From: Eriocheir sinensis
Lineage: Eukaryota > Arthropoda > Malacostraca > Decapoda > Varunidae
DNA length: 64,000 bases
Assembly (NCBI RefSeq): GCF_024679095.1
Contig: NC_066513.1
Coordinates: 5,743,695-5,807,694 of the forward strand
Direction of reading: 5' to 3'
Both the position numbers and the translations under genes were made by a program. A model generated the notes under the pieces. That model worked only from the letters and a program-made list of their open reading frames with translations, had not been told where the DNA came from and ran no database searches. Each line of letters starts with the position of its first letter. Position 1 is the stretch's first letter. Of the stretch, positions 1 through 24,851 are shown piece by piece.

Positions 1-5219
<5,219 letters not shown>

Positions 5220-5231
5220 AATATATATAAA

Positions 5232-5494
5232 CAGCCGCCGAGTGGCTTAAACTACCCACATGCTGTCCAGAAGACCACCTATGAACCCGGACTCTAGATT
5301 CTAGGATCAAAGATGAGCTCTGGGAGGCAGCATGAGCCAATGCAAGATGGCGCCACTATAAACACTCGCCAGCGGCAGAACGGGCTGGGCCGACCATCAG
5401 GACCCACCGGAAAGAAGACTTGGACCGACCATCAGGATCCACCGCGACGAAGCCTACCGGCGCAATAGGCCGCAATCTAAATAATAATAATAAA

Positions 5495-5503
<9 letters not shown>
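5232..5503 (+). mobile_element. SINE-like retroposon with tRNA-like head
   Basis: A GC-richer 272-bp block in AT-rich surroundings, ending in AATAATAATAATA plus an A-run (5480-5503), the hallmark of a retroposon. The head at 5237-5250 (GCCGAGTGGCTTAA) closely resembles the D-arm/A-box of class II (Leu/Ser) tRNAs. A weak B-box candidate lies at 5297-5307 (GATTCTAGGAT). The body holds two tandem ~34-bp units, each with CCGACCATCAGGAYCCACC (5393 and 5425). The inverted element at 51611 shares the 3' half, showing this is a dispersed family. It encodes no protein. It could instead be the 3' end of an unrecognised LINE; the tRNA-like head favours SINE. Confidence 0.65.

Positions 5504-5582
<79 letters not shown>
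5504..5582. repeat. (TA)n between two retroelement tails
   Basis: Pure TA, 79 bp, joining the poly(A) end of the SINE-like element on its left to the 3' end of an antisense LINE on its right. Confidence 0.96.
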
Positions 5583-5585
<3 letters not shown>

Positions 5586-6800
5586 GAACAAAGGAGGCAG
5601 CTCAAGGGCACAAAAAAAGGAAACAATAATAAAAAAGCCGGCCACTCGCTGCTCCTAAAAAAAGAGTCATAAGAGATAGCCGAAAGAGAGGTCAATTTCG
5701 GGAGGAGAGGTGTCCTGACACCCTTTTCTTGAAAGAGTTCAAGTCGTAGGCAGGAGGAAATACAGATGAAGGAAGATTGTTCCAGAGTTTACCAGCTTGA
5801 GGGATGAAAGAGTGAAGATGCTGGTTAACTCTTGCATAAGGGGCTTCGACAGTATTGGGAGGAGCATGAGTAGAAAGTCGTGTGCAGCGGGGCCGCGGGA
5901 GGGGGGGAGGATTGCAGTTAGTAAGTTTAGAAGAGCAGTCAGGGTGGAAATATCGATAGAAGATAAAAAAGAGAGGCAACATCGCGACGAAATTTAAGAG
6001 GTAGAAGACTATCAGTAGGAGGAGGAGAGCGGATGAGACGAAGAGCTCCACTCTGTCCAGAAGAGCCGTGTGATTGGATCCCCCCACACGTGAGATGCAT
6101 ATTCCATACGAGGGCGGACAAGGCCCCTGTATATGGATAGCAACTGCGCGGGGGAGAAGAACTGGCGGAGACGATACAGAACGCCCAACCTCGAGGAAGC
6201 TGATCTAGCGAGAGAGTAGATGTGAAGTTTCCAGTTGAGATTTTGAGTTAAGGATAGACCGAGGACGTTTAGTGTTGAAGATGGTGATGGCTGAGTGTTG
6301 TCGAAGAATAGAGGATAGGTGTTTGGAAGATTGTGTCGAGTTGATAGGTTAAGAAATTGAGTTTTTGAGGCATTGAAGGACACAAGGTTCCTTCTGCCCC
6401 AATCGGAAATTATATCAAGGTCTGAGGTTAAGCGTTCTGCAGCTTCCAGTCTGGAGTCGTGTACTTCATGTTGAGAGGGTCTTGTGTTGAAATAAGTTGA
6501 ATAATGCAGAGTGGAGTCGTCGACGTATGAGTGGACACGGCAGTTTGTTATGGAAAGAAGATCATTGATGAATAACAGGAAGAGATTGGGTGATAGGACA
6601 GAGCCCTGTGGAACACCACTGTTAATAGGTTTAGGGAAAGAACATTGACCTTCTACCACCGCAGAGATAGAGCGGCCGGAAAGAAAACTGAAGTTAAAGG
6701 AACTGAGAGAGGGACAGAATCCGAAAGAGCGCAGTTTAGAAAGCAAAGACTTGTGCCAGACTCTATCGAAGGCTTTCGATATGTCTAGCGCAACAGTTAT
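5583..6800 (-). mobile_element. 5'-truncated non-LTR retrotransposon (LINE) copy
   Basis: Antisense LINE. Its 3' UTR (5583-5691) shares GAGGCAGCTCAAGGGCACA and GGAGGAGAGGTGTCCTGA with the copies at 29775 and 54878, which fixes the family. It is truncated 5' inside the reverse transcriptase at about 6800, where satellite sequence (AACAGAATATCAATAAAG) resumes. The 3' end abuts a TA tract, so no target-site duplication can be defined beyond a few A/T bases. Confidence 0.93.
5692..6800 (-). pseudogene. LINE reverse transcriptase, C-terminal fragment
   Basis: Reverse transcriptase of a Jockey/CR1/I-type LINE, which would copy element RNA at a nicked target. Reading from about 6800, the translation shows [12 protein letters not shown] block A remnants, then [10 protein letters not shown] (block B), then YVDD at 6516-6527 in place of the YADD seen in the long copy (both catalytic Asp kept). 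A conserved C-terminal tail follows, with RLRQFFSPAQLLSIYRG and LWNNLPSSVFPPAYDLNSF. The frame breaks near 6085: the upper part reads as 244 residues (6012-6746) and the tail continues in another frame to a stop at 5692. The N-terminal half and the endonuclease are absent. It is non-functional. Confidence 0.92.
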
Positions 6801-7935
<1,135 letters not shown>

Positions 7936-8786
7936 TTTTTTGTGCATTTATGTTTTTTTATACAAATTTACAGTATTTTATGTATTTTGTATTTATTTTT
8001 TAATACAAATTTAGCTTATTTTATGACTATTTTATATATCTATTTTCTTACAAATTAAAATAATTTTGTGAATTTGTGTATATAGTTTTATACAAATTTA
8101 AGTTATTTTATGTATATTTTCTATATTTAATTTCATACAAATACACATTCTTTGTATTTTGTTTATTTATTTTGATACGAATTCACATTATTTTATGTGT
8201 ATTTTGTATATATATTTTAATACGTATTTACATCATTTTATGTGTTTTTTGTATACGTATTTTTATAAAAAATTACGTTATTTTATATGTATTCGTTTAT
8301 ATAACTTGAAACAAATTTACATTGTTCCATATGTATTTTGCATATCTATTTCAATACAAACTTACCTTATTTTATGTGCATTTTGTATATTTATTTTAAT
8401 ACAAATTTAATTTTTCTATGTGTATTTCTGTATATAATTTTTTATAAAAATATGCATTATTTTATGGGTATTTTTCTTCTCTATTTTCAATCAAATTTAC
8501 ATTATTTTATTGATATACTGTGTATTTATTTTGATACGATTTTACATTGTTTTATCTGTATTTTGTATATATATTTTAATACGTGTTTACATAATTTTGT
8601 TTTTTTTGTATATTTGGTTATATAAAATTTACGTTATTTTATGTGTATTCGTGTATATATTTTGAAACAAATTTACATTGTTTTATGTGTATTTTGAATA
8701 TCTATTTCAATTCAAATTTACCTTATTGTGTGTGCATTTTGTATATTTATTTTAATACAAATTTAATTATTTTATGTGTATTTTTG

Positions 8787-8924
<138 letters not shown>

Positions 8925-8929
8925 ATAAG

Positions 8930-10714
8930 TATTTTGCATATTTAATTTCATACAAATTTACATTATTTTATTGATCTTCTGTGTATTTATTTTGATATGA
9001 TTTTACATTATTCTATGTGTATTTTGTATATATTTTTTATACATATTTACATTATTTAATGTGTATTTAGAATATATATTTTATACAAATTTACGTTATT
9101 TTATGTGTATTTGTTTAAATATATTGATACAAATGTACATTATTTTATGTATTTTGTATAAATAGTTCAACACAAAGCTAGCTTATTTTATGTGTATTTT
9201 GTATAACTATTTTCATAAAAATTTAAATTATTTTCGTGTATTTTTGTATATATTTTTATACAAATTTTAGTTATTTTATTTCTATTTTTTATATTAATTT
9301 TCCTACAAATATGCATTCTTTTATTGGAATTCTCTTTATTAATTTTAATACGAATTTACATTATTTTAGGTGTATTTTGTATATATATTTATATAGAAAT
9401 TTACGTTATTTTATGTATATTCTTATATATATTTTTAAAGAAATTTACATTGTTTTATATGTATTTTGCATATCTATTTCAATACAAATTTACCTTTTTG
9501 TATGTACATTTTGTACATTTATTTTAATACAAATTTAATTGTTTTATGTGTATTTTTGTATATATATTTTTATAAAATTATGCGTTATATTATGGGTATT
9601 TTTCATCTTTATTTTCATACAAATTTACATTATTTTATTGACATTCTGTGTATTTATTTTGATACGATTTTACATTATTCTATGTGTATTTTGTGCATAT
9701 TTTCTATACATATTTTCATTATTTAATGTATATTTTGTATGTGCATCTGTGTTGTTTTTTCTACAAATTTACATTATTTCATGTATATTCTGTATTTATT
9801 TAATACAAATTTGGCTCATTTTATGTGTATTTTGTATTTTTATTTCAACCAAATTTAAACTATTTTATGTGCATTTTTGTACATATATTTTTATAGATAT
9901 TTACGTTATTTTATGTGTATTTTGTATACATTCTTCCATAAAAATTTACATTATTTTATTGGTATTTTTTTTATACAAATTTACTTTATTTTATGTGTAT
10001 GTTTTATATATTTTTTTATACATATTTATATTATTTAATGTATATTTTGTATATATATTTATATAAATTTACGTTATTTTATGTGTATTTGTTTATATGT
10101 TTTCATAAAAATTTACCTTACTTTATATGTATTTTGAATATTTATTTCAATACAAATGTACCTACTTCTATGTATATTTTGTATATCTATTTTCATACAT
10201 ATTTAAGTTATTTTTGTGTATTTGTGTATATATTTTTATACAAATTTTCGTTATTTTATGAGTATTTTGTATATTTTTTTCCTACAAATATTCATTCTTT
10301 TATTGGAATTTTGTTTATTCATTTTGGTACGAATCTACATTCTTTTATGTGTATTTTGTATATATATTTTTATAGAAATTTACGTTATTTTATGTGTATT
10401 CGTATATATATTTTGATTATAATTTACATTATTTTATGTGTATTTTGCATATTTATTTCAGTACAAATCTACCTTTTTGTATGTGCATTTTGTTTATTTA
10501 TTTTAATACAAATTTAATCATTTTATGTGTATTTTTGTATATATATTTTTATACACATATGCGTTATTTTATGGGTATTTTGCATCTTGATTTTCATACA
10601 AATTTACATTTTTTTATTGATAATCTGTTTATTCATTTTGATACGAGTTTACTTTATTCTATGTGTATTTTGTATATATTTTATATACATATATACATTA
10701 TTTAATGTATACTT

Positions 10715-10809
<95 letters not shown>

Positions 10810-10995
10810 ATTTACGTTATTGGATGTGAATTTATTTATATATTTTGATACAAATTTACATTATTTTATGTATTTTGTATATATATTTCAATACAAATAT
10901 ACCTAATTTATGTGTATTTTGTATATCTATTTTCCTACAAATTTAAATTATATATGTGAATTTTGTATATATTTATATATAAATTTTAGCTATTT
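8930..10995 (+). repeat. 2.07-kb segmental copy 1
   Basis: Collinear with 11000-13090 at an offset of about 2070 bp. Shared private variants include TTGATCTTCTG (8973/11041), the CAACACAAAG monomer (9167/11237), the CTGTGTTGTTTTTTCTAC monomer (9746/11816) and TTTTGATTATAATTTAC (10411/12486). Confidence 0.88.
10717..10805. repeat. (TA)n microsatellite, 89 bp
   Basis: Follows ACTTTG. The homologous tract in copy 2 begins at 12793. Confidence 0.97.
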
Positions 10996-10999
10996 TATG

Positions 11000-12790
11000 T
11001 ATTTTGTAGATTTAATTTCACACAAATTTACATTATTTTATTGATCTTCTGTGTATTTATTTTGATACGATTTTACATTATTCTATGTGTATTTTGTATA
11101 TTTTTTTTATACATATTTACATTACTTAATGTGTATTTAGAATATATATTTTATACAAATCTACGTTATTTTATGTGTATTTGTTTAAATATATTGATAC
11201 AAATGTACATTATTTTATGTATTTTGTATAAATAGTTCAACACAAAGTTAGCTTATTTTATGTGTATTTTGTATATCTATTTTCATAACAATTTAAATTA
11301 TTTTCGTGTATTTTTGTATATATTTTTATACAAATATTAGTTATTTTATTTCTATTTTTTATATTAATTTTCCTACAAATATACATTCTTTTATTGGAAT
11401 TTTCTTTATTAATTTTAATACGAATTTACATTATTTTAGGTGTATTTTGTATATATATTTATATAGAAATTTACGTTATTTTGTGTATATTCTTATATAT
11501 ATTTTTAAAGAAATTTACATTGTTTTATATGTATTTTGCATATCTATTTCAATACAAATTTACCTTTTTGTATGTACATTTTGTACATTTATTTTAATAC
11601 AAATTTAATTATTTTATGTGTATTTTTGTATATATATTTTTATAAAATTATGCGTTATTTTATGGGTATTTTTCATCTTTATTTTCATACAAATTTACAT
11701 TATTTTATTGACATTCTGTGTATTTATTTTGATACGATTTTACATCATTCTATGTGTATTTTGTACATATTTTCTATACATATTTTCATTATTTAATGTA
11801 TATTTTGTATGTGCATCTGTGTTGTTTTTTCTACAAATTTACATTATTTCATGTATATTCTATATTTATTTAATACAAATTTGGCTCATTTTATGTGTAT
11901 TTTGTATTTTTATTTCAACCAAATTTAAATTATTTTATATGCATTTTTGTACATATATTTTTATAGAAATTTACGTTATTTTATGTGTATTTTGTATATA
12001 TTCTTCCATAAAAATTTACATCATTTTATTGGTATTTTTTTCTTTTGATACAAATTTACTTTATTTTATGTGTATGTTTTATATATTTTTTTACACATGT
12101 TTATATTATTTGATGTATATTTTGTATATATATTTATATAAATTTACGGTATTTTATGTGTATTTGTTTATATATTTTCATAAAAATTTACCTTATTTTA
12201 TATGTATTTTGAATATGTATTTCAATACAAATTTACCTACTTCTATGTGTATTTTGTATATCAATTTTCATACATATTTAAGTTATTTTTGTGTATTTGT
12301 GTATATATTTTTATACAAATTTTCGTTATTTCATGAGTATTTTGTATATTTATTTTCCTACAAATATTCATTCTTTTATTGGAATTTTGTTTATTCATTT
12401 TGATACGAATCTACATTCTTTTATGTGTATTTTGTATATATATTTTTATAGATATTTACGTTATTTTATGTGTATTCGTATATATATTTTGATTATAATT
12501 TACATTATTTTATGTGTATTTTGCATATTTATTTCAGTACAAATATACTTTTTTGTATGTGCATTTTGTATATTTATTTTAATACAAATTTAATCATTTT
12601 ATGTGTATTTTTGTATATATATTTTTATACAAATATGCGTTATTTTATGGGTATTTTGCATCTTGATTTTCATACAAATTTAAATTTTTTTATTGATTAT
12701 CTGTTTATTCATTTTGATACGATTGTACTTTATTCTATGTGTATTTTGTATATATTTTATATACATATTTACATTATTTAATGTATACTT

Positions 12791-12864
<74 letters not shown>

Positions 12865-13090
12865 TAGATATATATATATATATATATATATATTTTATAC
12901 AAATTTACGTTATTTCATGTGTATTTGTTTATATATTTTGATACAAATTTACAATATTATATGGGTATTTTGTATATATATTTCAAAACAAATATACCTA
13001 ATTTTATGTGTATTTTGTAGATCTATTTTCCTACAAATTTAAATTATATATGTGAATTTTTGTATATATTTTAATATAAATTTTAGCTAT
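11000..13090 (+). repeat. 2.07-kb segmental copy 2
   Basis: Second copy of the segment at 8930. Scattered substitutions and a TA tract of different length distinguish it. A partial third copy lies at 14345-15010. Confidence 0.88.
12793..12893. repeat. (TA)n interrupted by GATAGATA
   Basis: The interruption at 12862-12869 is absent from the homologous tracts at 10717 and 14698. Confidence 0.96.
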
Positions 13091-13298
13091 GTTATGTGTA
13101 TTTTGTAGATTTAATTTCACACAAATTTACATTATTTTATTGATCTTCTGTGTATTTATTTTGATACGATTTTACATTATTCTATGTGTATTTTGTACAT
13201 ATATTTTAATACGTATTTATATATATTTTATACAAATTTATGTTATTTTATGTGTATTTGCATATATATTTTGATACAAATTTACATTATTTTATGTG

Positions 13299-13401
<103 letters not shown>

Positions 13402-14055
13402 CCTACAAATATACATTCTTTTATGTTTATTTTATATTTATTTTTAATGAAATTTACATTATTTTATGTGTATTTTGTATATATATTTATATAATTTACG
13501 TTATTTATGTATATTTTTATATATATTTTAATTGAAAATTACATTATTTTATATGTATTTTGCATATTTATTTCAATACAATTTAGATTACTTTATGTAT
13601 ATTTTGTGTACATATTTTTATACGCATTTAATTATTTAATGTGTATTTTGTATATATATTTTATACAAAAACATACTTTTACTTTATTTTCTGTGCATTT
13701 GTGTTGTTTTTTAATACAAATTTACATTATTTTAAGTGTATTTTGTATATTTTCTATATAATTTCATTATTTAATATATATTTGATGTGCACTTTGTATA
13801 TATATTTTCATTCAAATTTACATTGTTTTACCTGTATTTTGTATATGTATTTCAATACAAATTTACCTAATTTTATGTGTATTTTGTATATTTATTTTCA
13901 TACAAATTTAAATTATTTTATATGCATTTTTGTACATATAATTTTATAGAAATTTGCGTTATTTTATGTGCATTTTGTATATATTTTCCATAAAATATAC
14001 ATTCTTTTATTGTAATTTTGTTTATTCATTTTGATACAAATTTACATTTTTTTGT

Positions 14056-14162
<107 letters not shown>

Positions 14163-14344
14163 TTTGAATATGTATTTTCATACAAATTTACCTTTTTGTG
14201 TATTTTGTATATATATCTTCATCGAAATATACGTTATTTTATGTGAATTCGTATATATACTTTGATAAAAATTTTACTATTTTTTGTGTATTTGAATATA
14301 TATTTTCATACAAATTTACATTATTTTATGTCTATTTTGTACAT

Positions 14345-14695
14345 ATATTTTAATAGAAATTTACGTTATTTTATGTGTATTCGTATATATATTTTGATTA
14401 TAATTTACATTATTTTATGTGTATTTTGCATATTTATTTAAGTACAAATATACTTTTTTGTATGTGCATTTTGTATATTTATTTTAATACAAATTTAATC
14501 ATTTTATGTGTATTTTTGTATATATATTTTTATACAAATATGCGTTATTTTATGGGTATTTTGCATCTTGATTTTCATACAAATTTACATTTTTTTATTG
14601 ATTATCTGTTTATTCATTTTGATACGATTGTACTTTATTCTATGTGTATTTTGTATATATTTTATATACATATTTACATTATTTAATGTATACTT

Positions 14696-14779
<84 letters not shown>

Positions 14780-15010
14780 ATACAAATTTAAGTTATTTCA
14801 TGTGTATTTGTTTATATATTTTGATACAAACTTACAATATTATATGGGTATTTTGTATATATATATTTCAAAACATATATACCTAATTTTGTGTGTATTT
14901 TGTAGATCTATTTTCCTACAAATTTAAATTATATATGTGAATTTTTGTATATATTTTAATATAAATTTTAGCTATGTTATGTGTATTTTGTAGATTTAAT
15001 TTCACACAAA
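14345..15010 (+). repeat. Partial third copy of the 2.07-kb segment
   Basis: Matches 12440-13105 at an offset of about 1905 bp, including TTTTGATTATAATTTAC (14391) and the TCTGTTTATTCATTTTGATA monomer (14605). Confidence 0.85.
14698..14777. repeat. (TA)n microsatellite, 80 bp
   Basis: Homologous in position to the tracts at 10717 and 12793. Confidence 0.97.
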
Positions 15011-15191
15011 TTTATATTATTTTATTGGTATTTTGTTGATTTATTTTTCATACGAATTTACATTATTTTATTTGTCTTTTGTACATATATTTTAATACGT
15101 ATTTATATAGAGAGTTTTATACAAATTTATGTTATTTTATGTGTATTTGTATATATATTTTGATACAAATTTACATTATTTTATGTGCATT

Positions 15192-15321
<130 letters not shown>

Positions 15322-15964
15322 TTACAATTTACCTTATTTTATGTTTATTTCGTATATTTATTTTTATTGAAATTTAAACTATTTTATGTGTATCTTTGTA
15401 TTTTGTATTTCCGTTATTTATGTAAATTTTTTATTTATATTTTAATTGAAAATTACATTATTTTATTGGTATTTTCTTTATTTATTTCGAGACGAATTTA
15501 GATTACTTTATGTATATTTTGTGTACATATTTTTATACGCATTTACACTATTTAATGTGTTTTTTGTATATATATTTGTATACAAAAAACATACTTTACT
15601 TTATTTTCTGTGCATTTGTGTTGCTTTTTTTTATACAAATTTAAATTATTTTATGTGTATTTTGTATTTTTTAATGCCAATTTGCCATATTTGATGTGCA
15701 CTTTGTATATTTATTTTCATAGAAATTTACATAATTTTATGTGTATTTTGTATATGTATTTCAATACAAATTTACCTAATTTTATATGCATTTTGTATAT
15801 CTATTTTCATACAAATTTAAATAATTTTGTATATTTTTGTATATATTTTTATATAAATTTTAGTTATTTTATGTGTATATTGAAAATTTATTTTTCTACA
15901 AATATACATTCTTTTATTGTAATTTTGTTTATTCATTTTAATACGAATTTACATTTTTTTGGTG

Positions 15965-16090
<126 letters not shown>

Positions 16091-17068
16091 GCATTTACAT
16101 CATTTTTTGTGCATTTTGTATATATATCTTCATCGAAATATACGTTATTTTATGTGAATTCGTATATATACTTTGATAAAAATTTTATTATTTTTTGTGT
16201 ATTTGAATATATATTTTCATACAAATTTACATTATTTTATGTCTATTTTGTATATATATTTTAATAGAAATTTACGTTATTTTATGTGTACTCGTATATA
16301 TATTTTGATACAAATTTACTTTCTTTTATGTGTATTTTGTATATTTATTTTCATACATATTTAAATTATTTTTTGTGCATTTTTTGTACATATTTTTTAA
16401 TAGAAATTTGCGTTATTTTATGTCTAGTTTGTATTCATTTTTTCATACAAATTTACATTATTTTATTGGTATTTTGTTTATTTATTCTGATAGGAAATTA
16501 CATTATAATATGTGTATTTTGTATATATTTTGTATACTTATTTACATTATTTAATGTGTATTTTATTTGTATATTTTTATATAAATTTACGTTATTTTAT
16601 TTATATTTGTTTAAATATTTTTATAAAAATTTTCATGTATTTTGTATATATATTTCAAAACAAATTTAGCTTATTTTATGTGTATTTTGTATATCTATTT
16701 TCATACAAATTTAAATTATTTTTGTGTATTTTTGTAAATAGTTTTATACAAATTTAAATTATTTCATATGTATTTTGTATATTTATTTTCATAAAAATAC
16801 ATTTTTTTTATTGTTATTTTGTAAATTTATTTTGATTCGAGTTTACATTTTTTAATGCACTATGAATATATATATTTTTATACGTATATACATCATTTTA
16901 TCTGTATTTTGTATATATATTTTTATAGAAATTTACATTATTTTGTGTGTATTCGTATATATATTTTGAAAGAAATGTACATTGTTTTATGTGTATTTTG
17001 CTTATCTATTTCAATACAGATTTTGTATATTTATTTTAATACAAATTTAATTATTTTATATGTATTTT

Positions 17069-17193
<125 letters not shown>

Positions 17194-17329
17194 TGGTATT
17201 TTGCATCTTTATTTTCATACAAATTTACATTATTTTATTGATATTCCGTGTATTTATTTTGAAACAATTTTACATTATTTTATGTGTATTTATATATATA
17301 TTTTTTATACATATTTACATTATTTAATA

Positions 17330-22260
<4,931 letters not shown>

Positions 22261-22768
22261 AAATTTACGTTATTTTATTTATATTTGTTTAAATATTTTG
22301 ATACAAATTTGCATTATTTTATGTACCTTGTATATATATTTCAAAACAAATTTAGCTTATTTTATGTGTATTTGGTATATCTATTTTCTTACAAATTTAA
22401 ATTATTTTTGCGTATTTTTGTATATAGTTTTATACAAATTTAGATTACTGTATGTGTATTTTGTATATTTATTTTCATAGAAATACATATTCTTTTATTG
22501 GTGTTTTGTTTATTTATTTTGATAGGAATTTACATTTTTTTTATGTACTTTGTATATATATTTTTATACGTATTTACATCATTTTATCTGTATTTTCAAT
22601 ATATATTTTTATAGAAACTTACATTAGTTTATGTGTATTCGTATATATATTTATAAACAAATATACATTGTTTTATGTGTATTTTGCTTATCTATTCCAA
22701 TACAAATCTACGTATGTGCATTTTCTATATTTATTTTAAGACAAATTTAATTATTTTATATGAATTTT

Positions 22769-22876
<108 letters not shown>

Positions 22877-24851
22877 AATATGCGTTATTTTATGGGTACT
22901 TTACACCTTCATTATTTTAATACAAATTTACATTATTTTATTGATTTTCTGTGTATTTATTTTGATACAATTTTACATTATTTTATGTGTATTTTGTATA
23001 TATATTTTATATACATATTTACATTATTTAATGTGTATTTTGTATATATATTTTATACATATTTACGTAATTTTTGGGGTATTTGTTTATAGATTTTCAT
23101 ATTAATTTATATTATTTTATGTGTATTTTGTATATGTATCTCAATACAAATTTACCATATTGTATGTGTATTTTGTATGTCTATTTTCATACAAATTTAA
23201 ATTATGTTTGTGTATTTTTGTATACATTTTTATACAAATTTTAGTTATTTTATTTTTATGCTGTATATTTATTTTCCTACAAATATACATTATTTTACTG
23301 GATTTTTTGTTTAATTTGAGACGAATTTACATTATTTCATGTGTATTTTGGATATATATTTTTCTACGTATTTACATCATTTAATGTGTATGTTGTATAT
23401 GTATTTTCATATAAATTTACGTTATTTTATGTGTATTAGTATATATATTTTGATACAAATATTTTATGTGTATTTTGCATATCTATTTCAATACAAATTT
23501 ACCTTATTGTATGTGAATATTGTATATTTATTTTAATACAAATTTAATTATTTTATGTGTATTATTGTGTATGTATTTTTATAGGAATATGCGTTATTTT
23601 ATGGGTATTTTGCATCTTTATTTTCATACAAGTTTATATTATCTTATTAATATTATGTTTATTTATTTATACGATTTGACATTTTTCTATGTGTATTTTG
23701 TATATATATTTTTTTACATATTTACACTATTTAATATATATTTTGTATATGTATTTTGATACAGATTTACGTTATTTTATGAGTATTTGTTTATATATTT
23801 TGATACAAATTTACAATATTTTATGGGTATTTTGTATATATATATTTCAAAACAAATTTACCTAATTTTATGTGTATTTTGTATATCTATTTTCATACAA
23901 ATTTAAACAATTTCTTGTGTTTTTTGTATAGATGTTAATAAAAATTCTAGTTATGTTGTGTGTATTTTGTAAATTTATTTTCACACAAATTGATACATTT
24001 TATTGGTATTTTGTTTATTTATTTTGATACGAATTTACATTATTTTATGTTTACTTTGTATATGTATTTTTATACGTATTTACATTATTTAATGTGTATT
24101 TTCTATATACATTTTTATACAAATTTGTGGTATTTTATGCGTATTTGTATATATATTTAGATACTAATTTACATTATTTTATGTGTATTTTGTATATATA
24201 TTTCATTACAAATATACCTTATTTTATGTTTATTTTGTATATTTACTTGCATTCAAATTTCAATGATTTTATGTGTATATTTTTATTTGTATGTACGTTA
24301 TTCATGTGTATTTTGTAAATATATTTCATTACAAATTTACGTTATTTGCTGTTTATTTTGTATTTCTATTTTCATTCAAATTTAAATTATTTTATATGTA
24401 TATTTTTATTTGAATCTACGTTATTTTATGTGTATTTTGTATATATATTTTCTTTCAAAATTACATTATTTTATTGGTATTTTGTTTATTTATTTCGATA
24501 CGAATTTAGATTATTTCATGTGTATTTTGTATACATATTTTGATACACATTTAAATTATTTAATGTGTATCGTGTATATATATTTTATTAGAAATTCACC
24601 TTATTTTATGTGCGTTTGTGTTGTTTTTTTTATACAAATTTACATTATTTGATGTGTATTCTGTATTTTTTAATACAAATATGCTTTATTTTATGTGTAT
24701 TTTGTATATATATTTTCATACAAATTTAAATTATTTTATGTGCATTTTTGTACCTATATTTTGTTAGAAATTTGCGTTATTTAATGTATATTTTGTATAT
24801 GTTTTTTAATTGATATCTACATTATTCTATTGGTATTTTGTTTATTTATTT

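Noticed and set aside
5237..5310. A functional tRNA-Leu/Ser gene
   Set aside because: Only the D-arm region matches; no acceptor-stem pairing, anticodon loop or intact B-box is evident.
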